Shown here: positions 1 through 11,200 of the stretch, piece after piece | Numbering within the stretch: position 1 is the first letter of the stretch | How the letters are laid out: each line of letters begins with the position of its first letter | From: Chrysoperla carnea | Lineage: Eukaryota; Arthropoda; Insecta; Neuroptera; Chrysopidae | Assembly (NCBI RefSeq): GCF_905475395.1 | Contig: NC_058339.1 | Span: forward strand, 41,425,172 to 41,489,171 | Reading direction: 5' to 3' | DNA: 64,000 nt | The notes under the pieces: model-generated | The model's input: only the letters and a program-made list of their open reading frames with translations | Database searches by the model: none | Told to the model about the DNA's origin: nothing | Translations under genes and position numbers: made by a program

Positions 1-650
1 ACTGCAGTACGCGGAGTACGCCTTGACGGAAAGCGTATATAAGATATTCTCTAACGACGTGGTTTGGCGTCTTAAGTAAACGTAGATAAATAATTACAGT
101 AGGCTATTAATGTAAAAATATAAACTAACCAATATTATAAGCACATACATACATATAAAAAACAGATTCAATATACTTAGTGGCACGAATGATACGAAGC
201 TTAATGAAAATAGTAAAGATAAGCTTAAAAGCAGTGATCAAACTTCATTTGATCTTTCTAGGCAGAGTATGGTAGCTCACACTCAGTTTATAGTGGGTGA
301 GTTTAACTGAGGTTAGCATACAGGAAATTTACTGAGCATTTTTATCTAGTTAAACGGGTGCTAGTACCGACACCCCATACATTCAATACCATCCAATTTA
401 TCCTAAGATATATGACATAACAGTACTATATTTCCGCTCAGTATGACCCGCACCCAATCACTTCGCCGTTTTTAGCAATGTTATTAATTATCATTATCCA
501 TTTTGGTTATTATGTCAGTGAATCACACTGTACGGTGGCCATTTTGTTATGTTCTGTCAATTATTTATGTTTACATTTATTAACAAATGTCAAAATTCCG
601 ATTTTAATTGCAAATATATATTTAAATAACTGTTAATAATAATAATAAGT
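1..650. other. Upstream flank of the zinc-finger gene
   Basis: No reading frame or RNA gene is supported here. It is AT-rich sequence that must include the promoter and 5' leader of the zinc-finger gene starting at 651. I cannot point to a convincing TATA box or initiator. Confidence 0.5.
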
Positions 651-1808
651 ATGTCTAATTATGAAGACCAAAATATTAATTTTGATAATCAGAACATAAA
701 CAACGAGTTGAAAACTGAAGATGAAAATATTGATAATATGCGATCCCATGAAGAAGAAAATTTAGAAATTTTCCCATTACATTCAATATTCGGAGAAGGA
801 GATGAATTGGTAAATCAAGATAAAACATTAACTCAACAAACTAGTTTAGTTCAATATAAACAAATCCATGCAGGAGAAAAACAGTTTGAATGTGATGTTT
901 GCAATAAAATATATACGCGGCGAAACAATTTAATTCAACATAAACGAATTCATACCGGAGAAAGACCATATTCGTGTGATATATGTGATAAATCATTTTC
1001 AAGGCGAGGCGTTTTAGTTCAACATAAAAGAACCCATACCGGAGAAAAATTGTATTCATGTGATGTTTGTGACAAAGCATATACTTCACGATTAAATTTA
1101 ATTGAACATAAACGAACTCATACTGGAGATAAACCATATTCATGTGATATCTGCAGTAAAACATTTTCCATGCACAGCAGTTTGTTCAAACATAAACGAA
1201 TTCATGCTGGAGAGAAACCATTTGAATGTGATATTTGTGATAAAAAATTTATCGAAGCTTATAGTTTAACTAGGCATAAACGAGTTCATACCGGAGAGAA
1301 AATATATTTTTGTGACGTTTGTGATAAAACCTTTACCCATCTAAGCTCCTTTAAAAAACATAAACTGATTCATGAAGAAAAATCGCATCCTTGTAAATTG
1401 TGCGATAAAGCATTTGCACGAGAAGATGATTTACTTCTACATACACGAACCCATACCGGAGAAAAATTGTATATATGTGATGTTTGTAAGAAATCATTTA
1501 CGTGGGAAAGCAGTTTATATGCACATAAACGCATTCATGCTGGGACTAGTAAACCATTCCCTTGTGATGTTTGTGACAAATCATTTGCTCGGCTAAAGAA
1601 GTTAATTGAACATAAACGAATACATTCTGCAGATAAGCCATTTAGTTGCGATTTTTGTAATAAGTCATATCCTACCAAAGGCAATTTACTTAGACACAAA
1701 AAAACTCATGATGAAGAAAATAACTTTGAACAAAATAGTCCTATGATGTTTGTAAATATAAAACACTCACCATCGCACCCACCTTCACCAGAATACATAC
1801 TACCATAA
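651..1808 (+). CDS. C2H2 zinc-finger protein, ten fingers, single exon
   Basis: A 385-residue open frame starts at the first ATG after upstream stops and ends at TAA. Residues 1 to about 60 are acidic and Asn/Glu-rich with no recognised domain (no ZAD or BTB). From about residue 79 to 356 there are ten C2H2 fingers of the C-x2-C-x12-H-x3-H form, for example FECDVCNKIYTRR followed by HKRIH. Most are joined by TGEKP-like linkers (HTGERPY, HTGEKLY, HAGEKPF), the hallmark of Krueppel-type DNA-binding arrays; the linkers after fingers 6, 8 and 9 are degenerate. Just before finger 1, the stretch TSLVQYKQIHAGEK looks like the back half of an eleventh finger that lost its cysteines and first histidine. 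The tail (residues 357-385) is low complexity. Probable role, from the family: sequence-specific nuclear DNA binding. Target and orthologue are not identifiable. The lack of introns is compatible with a retrocopy or a lineage-specific duplicate. Confidence 0.93.
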   Translation: MSNYEDQNINFDNQNINNELKTEDENIDNMRSHEEENLEIFPLHSIFGEGDELVNQDKTLTQQTSLVQYKQIHAGEKQFECDVCNKIYTRRNNLIQHKRIHTGERPYSCDICDKSFSRRGVLVQHKRTHTGEKLYSCDVCDKAYTSRLNLIEHKRTHTGDKPYSCDICSKTFSMHSSLFKHKRIHAGEKPFECDICDKKFIEAYSLTRHKRVHTGEKIYFCDVCDKTFTHLSSFKKHKLIHEEKSHPCKLCDKAFAREDDLLLHTRTHTGEKLYICDVCKKSFTWESSLYAHKRIHAGTSKPFPCDVCDKSFARLKKLIEHKRIHSADKPFSCDFCNKSYPTKGNLLRHKKTHDEENNFEQNSPMMFVNIKHSPSHPPSPEYILP

Positions 1809-1906
1809 TCCGATAATCCTAAAACGATTTCCTAAACGATAATTTTTCACTTTGTTTTAGAAGCAATGATTATTTTTTAATATATAGAAATGTAATTGAT
1901 GTTTTA

Positions 1907-1912
1907 AATAAA
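1907..1912 (+). terminator. Likely polyadenylation signal of the zinc-finger gene
   Basis: An AATAAA hexamer lies about 100 bases after the stop codon at 1808, followed by T-rich sequence. The position fits a short 3' UTR. Confidence 0.6.
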
Positions 1913-4670
1913 TGTTTGAAATTTTTTCCTAAATTCTGTATTTAAAAACCTTTTAACAAATGACCCTCCTAATTATAAGCAAGTGGCGTGCAGCCAGGTA
2001 CTAATCTGAAAACTTTTGGCAAAAGATAAAAGATTGAAAATGGTGACTAATTAAATTAGATTTCACCTGTTCTTTGCGTAACACTATTCGTCTTAATTCA
2101 CCAAGTTTTTAGTAGTGAAAATTAGTTGTTCTCTTCGTATGAAAATGTATAGTTTAATTTTCACATCAATATAAGCAGAAAGCAGATTTTATTATGTTGT
2201 CATTGTTGTCAATCAAAAGATTATCAATGTACGCTAGATAGAGGAGCCAGATTTACAGAGAGATTTGCTTTCAAAAAAGTGATGACGTAGCAGAGTATTT
2301 TCTAGCCACATTGAATCAAAGATGCAATTTTTTTCTGAAGGAGGTGCATGCGTACCAAATCAAGCGTACTACGTCAAGCGTCATCATGAGATTGCGTCTC
2401 TATAATTACAGTTTTTATTATTTCGTTGAATGGGATAAAATAGTAAGACGGGAGTAATAGTAATTGTAAGTATGGGATAAATATCCCATACAACTTTTTG
2501 CAATTAATTCCACCATTCATTACCTAAATATTGGACCTTTGTTGAAGGTAGAGGACAGCTTAACTGCTATAAGTTAAAGTCTGAAGTTAATAGCAATTTG
2601 TTATTATTGCGTAGAAAACAAAATTTTTTTTTACAAACAATCTAAAATACAATAATTTTATTACTTAAAAAGCACAGTTGTCTCGATATTATCCTCTTTC
2701 ACTGCTGTTAAATTACCATATTTCAGGTGAAGTTTAAACAGAGGCAATTAAAACTGTAGTGCTAAAAAGAATTGTCCTTCGAATTGCATGAAATGATAAT
2801 CAGGCAACATAATTTTCAATCAGAAAATTAAATAAGTTGTAGCGACCATATCACAGATATTGTCGCTACATTGTCCTGACTAGGAAACGTAAAGATATGC
2901 TAAACATTTCGATTTGTATTTTCAGAGCCATATTACATAACAATTATTTAATTTTGTTGTAACTTGAATGTAGTGATTAAAATATCAATTTTCGAACTAT
3001 TTTATTAAAAAGGTAAAAAGGTAGTTGTGAATAAAATTATAAATACAATTAAAATTTATGAAGAATATATTTATTTATCTGTATACCAAAATATATCTAC
3101 ATTCTAAAACTTAAGTAAATACATTTTATTACGTTGTTTTATGATACATATTGTACAATATATGGAAATAATTAAACTCAGTAGAAACAAAATAATTATA
3201 AATACAGAAAAGTATTTATTACAATGGATAGACAACGATCATTGATTGATTCAATAATATTTTAGTAAAAGTTTTTATAATTTTAATCTGTGTTTGTTCA
3301 TTTTAAAATTACTAAAAATTGGCAAGTTCAAGAAGAAGTAAAAATTACTTATGGAAAATAAGATTTATTCTTTTACTAAATGACAAAACAAATGGAAGCT
3401 ACCAATATTTCAAGATACAATTACTTTGAATATTTTTATTTCTGCTATTTTTAATTTTTAATGTTTATGAATAATTACTTTTGAGACAGATATATTGAAA
3501 TTTTTTTTAAATACAGTATTTTTAAGTTGAAGATCGATTTTGATAAAATAGTTTAGTATCCGACATTAAAAGAATATACATATTATCAGTTGTTTTTCTT
3601 TTAAAAAATTGTTTAAAAAAGACCTTGATTTACGATGTAGGACTGAATTATGGAATTAATTGATTAACTGATTAAAATTTTTACTTATACACAAAATTCT
3701 AAGACACAGAAAACTTGGAAAGAGTTCATTGGGATCTAATATGTAGTTGACACTTCAAAATCACGAAAAAAATTTTTGTTAGAAGTCTGAGATGAAGACA
3801 AAATTTTAATCCGTAAATATTTGACACACAGAAAGTATGACCGAGTGATAAATTGTAAAATATTGGGCTAAGATAAATATTTTTATTTAACTAATGTTGG
3901 GCGAGATATATGTTCTAGAATAATAATAAAATCAAAGTTTTGGATATTAAACTTAAATAAAAATATCAGTTTTTTTACAACTCTACTTATGATAATTCTG
4001 TTAATATTAAAGGAGGAGGTCTAGTCTTCTTCCAATCGAAAAAACACACACTAATCAATTGACATTAAATTTTTGAACTTTTTAAATTGACTTTTAAATT
4101 AATGTCATTTTTCATTGTTTATGGGTTGGCTCGAATAACTAAAGCTGGTAATTTTTTTTTTCGCTACTCTTTTTACAGTTATCAAATACGAATATCATAA
4201 TCTTTTTAAACAATTTCCTATTCTAACAACAAATGAAAAAAGTATAGTTTTCTGATTTCGAATGCTAAACAAAAAGGTATGAAAATTTTTAAAACTGTAT
4301 AAAAGAATTTACAAATATTTTAAAAATATTTTTCATTAAATTAATAATAAATATAAAAAAAGAATTGAATTTTAAAAAAAGGGTTATTTTTCAAAAATTT
4401 GTTATTTTCAATCCTAATTGAGATAGTAAGTAAAATATAAAAATTTTAATAAAATAAATCAACATAATATTTTAACAAATTGAGTTTTTTTATTTTTATT
4501 TATTTAAAAAACTATTATTAATTATTATTGCTTATAAAATTTATAAAAGGCACAATTTATTGTTAATTTTTCTAAATACCACATTGACAGTATCATCCAA
4601 AAAATCATGTTATCGAATCTTTATTGGTTTTGGAACATGCTAAATATATTAAATTTTTTTTATTCTTTTA
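1913..4670. other. Intergenic region between two convergent genes
   Basis: Very AT-rich spacer between the 3' ends of the zinc-finger gene and Egfr. No coding frame is supported. A short hairpin at 2838-2870 and a loose inverted repeat around 2240-2405 (TGATGACG near 2279 against CGTCATCA near 2380) are the only structures I see. Confidence 0.5.
2838..2870. repeat. Short near-perfect hairpin
   Basis: Arms TGTAGCGACCATATC and GATATTGTCGCTACA pair over 15 bases with one mismatch around a 3-base loop. The function is unknown; it may be a remnant of an inverted-repeat element. Confidence 0.5.
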
Positions 4671-5186
4671 TATGGAGTGCACCAAAAATACCTCATAAGA
4701 AGAAGAGGGGCGATATATTGATACAATTTTAAGAAAAAATTCCTTTACAGTTTTTGTATCCGATACATCGTTAACGAGTAACATCTTCGTTAATTATCAT
4801 TTTTAATTTTGATTACATGTCGACTTAAAAGTATTGGTCAAATAGGAATTTCTATAATAAGAAACGTTGTAGAAAATAAAATTTACTATAATTCATTCTC
4901 TTAGTATTATTTGTTCTTTGAGTTTAATATTTACAGAGACTTTAATATTTTAGAAAATTGAGCGATGATATCTTTATAAATATTCTTAGAAAATTGTAAA
5001 AAATTTTATTTTCTATAACTTTGGTTATTATTACAATTTTAAATAAATTAATATAAATCGAAATATTCTCAAAATTACACACAATCTAACGAAATTCTAT
5101 CTCGTTAATAATTTTTTTCATCTTAGAATTTCGTCCTTTATATGACCCTGCTTTTTTTTAATGGGATACTTTTGGTACACTCTATA
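4671..5186. mobile_element. Inverted-repeat MITE with TATA-like flanks
   Basis: The left end reads TATGGAGTGCACCAAAA. The right end, read on the minus strand, is TATAGAGTGTACCAAAA, and similarity continues for about 40 bases inward. The roughly 515-bp interior is AT-rich and has no frame. Both ends sit next to TATA-like bases, which could be the target duplication. The family cannot be named from the ends alone. Confidence 0.6.
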
Positions 5187-7251
5187 TAATAAAAAATTGC
5201 ATTTTGTACATGATCAGAAATATTAAATGACAAATTATACAACATGATAATAGGATTATTCATTTTAATTTTTTATTTAAAAAATACTTAAAATCTAATA
5301 AAAAGGCAAACTTTGTTATCACAGTAAACGCCGTACTTTTTACGGCTACAATAAAAATAATAAATTGTTCATTATTTACTACATTTGATTTTGTAGTTTT
5401 TAATATACAATTTCAATTTATAAGTAAATATTAATTTAGTAAAAAATAAAGTCTTTTTAATATTATAATTTCTATTTCATTACAAAATTATAAAGACCGT
5501 GGAAATTTGGGGAATATTATGAATTTTTAAAAATATTTTTATCGCTTGTACATACATTTAACTGTAATTTTTTATTTGTACGGAATGTAGGTATTTAACT
5601 AAATTCATGTAATAAAATATTTTTAAAAATCCATTTAATTAAAAAAATTTTTTAATTTTTACGTTTTTTAAAAAAAATATTTTATAAATATTTACAAATT
5701 AAGCCACATTTATCTACTAAAATAGTGTCAATGGCACAGAAGTATATAATAATATATAAAAATAGTTTCTCTATTTTGTTTTCGATATTTTTTAATTGTA
5801 TAAAAAATTTAAAAAAAATAGTGTAACAATTATTTATATAAAAATATTGTTTGAAGACCTTCGTGTAATTAATTATTGTACAATTATTATATAAAGTAGT
5901 TTATAAAAATAGTAATTTGATTTTAATTTTTATTATCTGTCAAAATTTATAGTTGTTTGTTCTTGTATGCTTTATTTTTAGGTTGCGGCATTCGAAGAGT
6001 GCACGCGCAGCCATTTTTTGTAAAAATTTTACTATTCGTAACGACCAGTTTCTTTCTCGAAAGTAGTTAAAAAAATTTTATTTAAAACATTCTAAAAATT
6101 TGGCTGCATAAAGTGTAAAATGGGACATTATTTCAAATTTAAACAGAAGTTCACTTCTGTCAATAATGTATCAGGAATTAAAAAGGGAATAGCCAGTATA
6201 AATAATTTGTACGTTATTTGTAATACAAATATGCATTTTGTATATGGTACGGGATCCTTTAGGTACGAATTTGATTCGTATTTGATCCATTTTTAAAGTT
6301 TAATTAAGTACTAATTATGTATTTTGTTTGAAATTAATATTGAATATTTATCTAAAGATATTTTATATTTATCTTTTGAAATACTTCAATATTCACGGTT
6401 TTTGGAACCAGCCTTAAAAAAATATCAGATGATTTACAATAATTTAACGAAATTCATAATATATTTCAAATATGAATATGATTTTCCATGGATTTCATGA
6501 GTATTTTGTGCGAAAATTTTCATAAAACTTAATTTTTCAATATAGCTTGTTTTTGAAGAATTAATCTGAATAAAATCAGTTCCGTTCGAATAAAATCGGA
6601 GAAACATCTTATGTGTAACTCTCTCAGTTTTAATGCTGCCCTTCATGGTCATTTAAAGAAGTTAAATCAGGATCCTATTTGAAAAGAAATTGGGAAATTA
6701 TTTGAGCTAGAAAGTTATTTATACCTAGTTTTTTTAGAAATTTGGTTGTTTTTTAACATTTTTGTTGTCAATAAGTAACAGCTTTCTAATTCAAAATGCT
6801 CCCCTATCTCTGATTAGTTAATATACTTGAGATAACTTTGAAATAACTCTGAAGATCAAAGTCGAATTCCAAGCCACCATAAGATGCTTCCCTCCAGAAA
6901 TAATAAATTCCATTCGGATCTTCTTTTTTTAACGACTCATTGTATGACAAAATATTCAATTGAGTCTTTTAAAGTGAGATATCCTGTATAATGTAACCAC
7001 AAAACCAATGAAATATTCATATTTTTGGTACCTGAATACCAAATTAAAAAAAAATATTTTATAAAAAACAGTGATTAAAAAAATTGACTATTAAAATAAA
7101 AATTATCTACAATTCGACTAAGCATACAATCGAAATTCTAATAAAAATCAAATATACACAATAAAATTATTGCTGTGCGCTTGTGGGCTTCAATATTATT
7201 TACAATTATTTACACAAACTTGATTTAAAAAAATGGAAGTCTATAGTTTAA
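5187..7251. other. AT-rich region, includes the probable Egfr 3' UTR
   Basis: No coding frame is supported; the 72-codon open stretch near 6434-6652 (minus) lacks any recognisable features. The Egfr 3' UTR should occupy the right-hand part, of unknown extent. Confidence 0.4.
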
Positions 7252-7257
7252 TTTATT
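7252..7257 (-). terminator. Possible proximal polyadenylation signal of Egfr
   Basis: On the minus strand an AATAAA lies about 70 bases after the Egfr stop codon. Further copies lie downstream in this AT-rich sequence, so the site actually used is uncertain. Confidence 0.35.
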
Positions 7258-7327
7258 AACAATTTGTTTGAATGCATTTTGGCAAGATGTACGTAAAAAA
7301 AATTAATTAAAACGGAACAACACTTGG

Positions 7328-8212
7328 TCACACTGTCGTTTCACTTTTACGTAATGGTTGAAGTTCTCTTTGTAATCGATCAAAATCGTTATAATATTCA
7401 TGATCAGATTCTTCTTCAATTGATTTTTGTGCGCCAACAACCGGCCGATGCACTTCATTTACTATTGCTGTTGTGGTAGTATCAGCACTACTAGCACTAC
7501 TCGATGAGGGGACGTTAGTATTGGCCGAAGTGATCATTTCTGAAATTGTTGGTATGCCTAAAGTTTGCGTGGGTGTTGTTGGTATACCTAACGTATCTGG
7601 TGCCATTAAATATTCAGGATTATCAATCTCCGTTTGACCCATTTGTGGTAAAAAGTCTGGATAATTACCATAACCTGAATTCGAAGCTACTTGACTGTCT
7701 AGATGTTTGTTTGAATCACCAATTAAATCCATGTACGTAGTAACACCCTGAGGTTGTTGCGGTGATGGCATTAAATAATCATCTTCATCTAATGGCAACG
7801 ATAGTTTTATTGTACCCACTTGAGCGTCCCGTTTACCAGATGATCCAGAATCATCGTCTTCTTTCAAATTAAATTCATTTACTCCTAGTAATTTAAGAGG
7901 ATCACTACAGTATCTATTTGTTGTGGAACCTGGTTCCATGATACCATTACCATTTATATGATGAGGATTAAATCCATGCCCACCTGGATATCGGTCTTTA
8001 TGCATGTTGTGTTGATTTTGTGGTGCGTAACCTTCTTCAGACACTTCACTTGTTGGCCATCCAGGTTTTAGTGGAGTCAATGGCGGAGAGCTAGATGTTG
8101 TTGTCGATATAGAAATTGGTGCACGTGATTTTGGTTGTAAATATTCATCTGTATCTCCCAATGAATCCATATTTATAGATCCTCCAACTGGATAAAGATG
8201 ATCTTTAGGATC
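7328..8212 (-). CDS. Egfr: Egfr exon 4: C-terminal signalling tail
   Basis: The acceptor reads TTTCATTTTTCAG then GAT at 8212. Exon 3 ends in phase 0, so the frame opens at Asp1161 and runs 294 residues to TGA at 7328-7330. The tail is Ser/Pro/Gln-rich with candidate phosphotyrosines: TDEYLQPK (about Y1184), DDYLMPSP (about Y1306), TYMDLIG (about Y1320), DNPEYLMAP (about Y1361, an NPxY site of the Shc/Grb2 type) and the conserved terminal block [16 protein letters not shown] (about 1431-1446). A short internal duplication, TLGIPT twice about 10 residues apart, follows the NPEY site. A 323-bp intron with no visible feature separates it from exon 3. Confidence 0.95.
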   Translation of the reverse strand, partial: DPKDHLYPVGGSINMDSLGDTDEYLQPKSRAPISISTTTSSSPPLTPLKPGWPTSEVSEEGYAPQNQHNMHKDRYPGGHGFNPHHINGNGIMEPGSTTNRYCSDPLKLLGVNEFNLKEDDDSGSSGKRDAQVGTIKLSLPLDEDDYLMPSPQQPQGVTTYMDLIGDSNKHLDSQVASNSGYGNYPDFLPQMGQTEIDNPEYLMAPDTLGIPTTPTQTLGIPTISEMITSANTNVPSSSSASSADTTTTAIVNEVHRPVVGAQKSIEEESDHEYYNDFDRLQRELQPLRKSETTV

Positions 8213-11200
8213 CTGAAAAATGAAAGAAATAAAATTAAGCAAATAATTATATTGTATCAAATCTTTGGAGAAGTCTCTTTTATCTAATTTTATAACAGTT
8301 TTGAATTAAAATATTTTTGGATGGATTGATTCAAATATAAATATGTAACATTACTTTTTTTAAGTATTTTCTGTTTATTAATCTATAATTCTATTTGACT
8401 TGAATGAAATACGTTTAAAGTGATATTTTTAATTAATTTTTAGATTTTTTGAATCCTCAGAGAAAAAAAATTTCCAAAACTATAAAATTAATTCGAACTT
8501 TAGATATTTTCGACGATTTGACTGTTTTGACTTACCTGTGAAAATTGTGGTAATCTCATAAATTTATCTCCAGGTATTACAAGATAACGTCCAGGATCTC
8601 TTGCCATTTTTGCAAATTCATCGGCTAATTCTTTAAAGCAAGGACGACTTTCGGCATCAAGCATCCAACATTTAATCATAATCATGTACACGTCAATTGT
8701 ACAAATATTTGGCTGTGGAAGACGTTCACCTTTTTCAAGTAATTCTGGCACATCTTTTACAGAAATTTGTTCATATGGTCGTCCACCATATGTTAATAAT
8801 TCCCAAACAGTCACACCAAATGCCCAAACATCACTTTTATGCGTAAATATACGATGTTGTATACATTCTAAGGCTAACCATTTAATAGGCATTTTTCCAC
8901 CGGGTGCTTTGTACTCTTCTTCATTAATGTCTAGCAATTTTGCTAATCCAAAATCCGTAATTTTAACACAACTAGGTGTTTGAACCAAAACATTACGTGC
9001 AGCTAAATCACGATGAACCAAACGTTTTTCTTCCAAATAGGACATTCCTCTTGCAATTTGGGTACACCAATTTAGAAGTGCTTTAGACCCAATGCGTTCT
9101 CGATGCGATTGAACAAAATGTAACAGACATCCCAATGGCATTAATTGAGTAACCAACATTAATTGTTCTGTCATACATACGGCTAATAGTTGCAATAAAT
9201 TTGGATGTTCAACGGTAGCCATTATATAAGCCTCTTCTAAAAATTCTTTACTCGTATTGGAACCAGTACCTTCACGTAAAACTTTTATTGCAACAGGTAT
9301 TTTAGCATTTTCCCCTTCTGGTACCCAAACACCTTTAAAAACGACACCAAACGCACCCTTTCCTAATATACCGCCACGGCGTAATTCAGCTTCTTTGACA
9401 ATTCGTAATTTTGCTAAATTTGGTTGAACATTTGTTGGACGTAATGGTTCGTTATCTTCTAATCCTGTTAATGCCATTGTCATTTTCATTGCTGACTCTT
9501 TGGCCATTGCTTTGCGTCGCCATTGATAACTGACAAAGCCCAAAAATATTAAAACTAAAATGGCACAAACTAATATGGTAGCAAGAACAACGGGAGTTCT
9601 TTGATTATCGATCATACCTCCTAATTGCATACTAATTTGTTCTTTGGAACAGTATGGCTCAACATTGTGTTGTGGGAATATTTTGAAGGGGGCATCTGGT
9701 GGGCACGATGCAATACATCTGAATGGGATTGTTATATTTTTATCACTATTTAACAACGAAATGGAAGTTTTAAATAATTTATAGTTTCGGCATTTATTAC
9801 AATTTCCATCTCCGGGTCCGGTGCATCCACGACATTCACTATGGCATTGTATACACATGTGCGTACTATTATCGGCGTAATGATCCACAGGACATTCGTC
9901 TTCACATTGTTCGTCGCGCTTATAATTCGTACATTCTTGACAAAATTGCTCATGAAAACCATATCCAGTACATTTTTTACACCGTGGATGACATTTCCTA
10001 CAGATAGCTTTACCAGCAAGTGGTTTTAATAATCCTTGTTCTTGGGGTCCAACCCATTCGTAATAGTATCCATCAGGACATGAGTCATTTGGATGTAAAC
10101 ATCGTTCAGCTTTCATATCACTGTTAATTATTGCACGTTCACAAGAATTGCATCCACCAGGCCCAATTGTATTCTTAGGACCGGTACATCCACCATCACA
10201 ATTTTCATGACAATTTTTGCATATACCATTTTCGACGTATTTTGTTATTGGGCATTTTTCAACACAGAATGGACCATCTTTAACATTACGGCAACCATCA
10301 CAATGATTTGCTTCTGGACCGTGGCAAGTAGACTTACATTGTTCGTGACATCGTTCACAATGTGTTGCACTAGCTTTGTATAAGCTGTAAAAGAAATAAA
10401 AAATAAATTAATTTTGAAACAATAATAATACAATAGTTTTCCTCTAACCTACGATTTACAATATTTAAAGTTATTAGAATTATCTGTTTAGTGTTAAATT
10501 AACAGCTTAACTTCTAGGGCGAAACTACAATACGGCAACCGTGCAACCGTGGCAGTTCTATGGCGATGAATATTACAACAACACAAAATTATTTGCTGTT
10601 GATATAATTTAAATTTAGTGTCTCCAGCGTTTTCTATATCAATGACTTCAAACTTCACTTCAATTGATAAACCTCAAATATGTATCTAAATCTAAGCATA
10701 TAAGTAAGTTATTAAAATAACTTCGATTGTGAACTATGTTATCGTTGAGAACAGTGTTAACAACCTCGACATCATTACCAGGTATCTTTATTAATAGAGT
10801 AGGTTTCAAGTTGTTATCGAATACATCAGGAACAAGTAGCATGGAACAACATGGTACACATAGTAGTTTTAAATTTAATGGGTAAAATTTGAAAAACTTT
10901 AGCCTGCTATAACTTGATAAATTTGTTTTCGACATTTTGGATGGGTTCGCCAAATTTGCTTTGTCCCGCGGTCTTTACAGTTCTACTTTCGGCCCTGCTT
11001 AACTTACTAAATATTTTAAGTTGAATATTACAAAAATTGTAGGTTAAAAATTGATCTTGTTCAAATAAAAAAGAAAACTCACCCTTCTAATGTATTGCAA
11101 TCTTGAAGACATTGTGTTCCCAAACTATAATTCGCACATGATAAACATTGATCAGCTCCAACATCCCAACAACCATGCTTCGAACATTCTGGATTACATA

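Noticed and set aside
841..1164. Minus-strand 107-codon frame opposite the zinc-finger array
   Set aside because: It is the antisense shadow of the repetitive finger codons.
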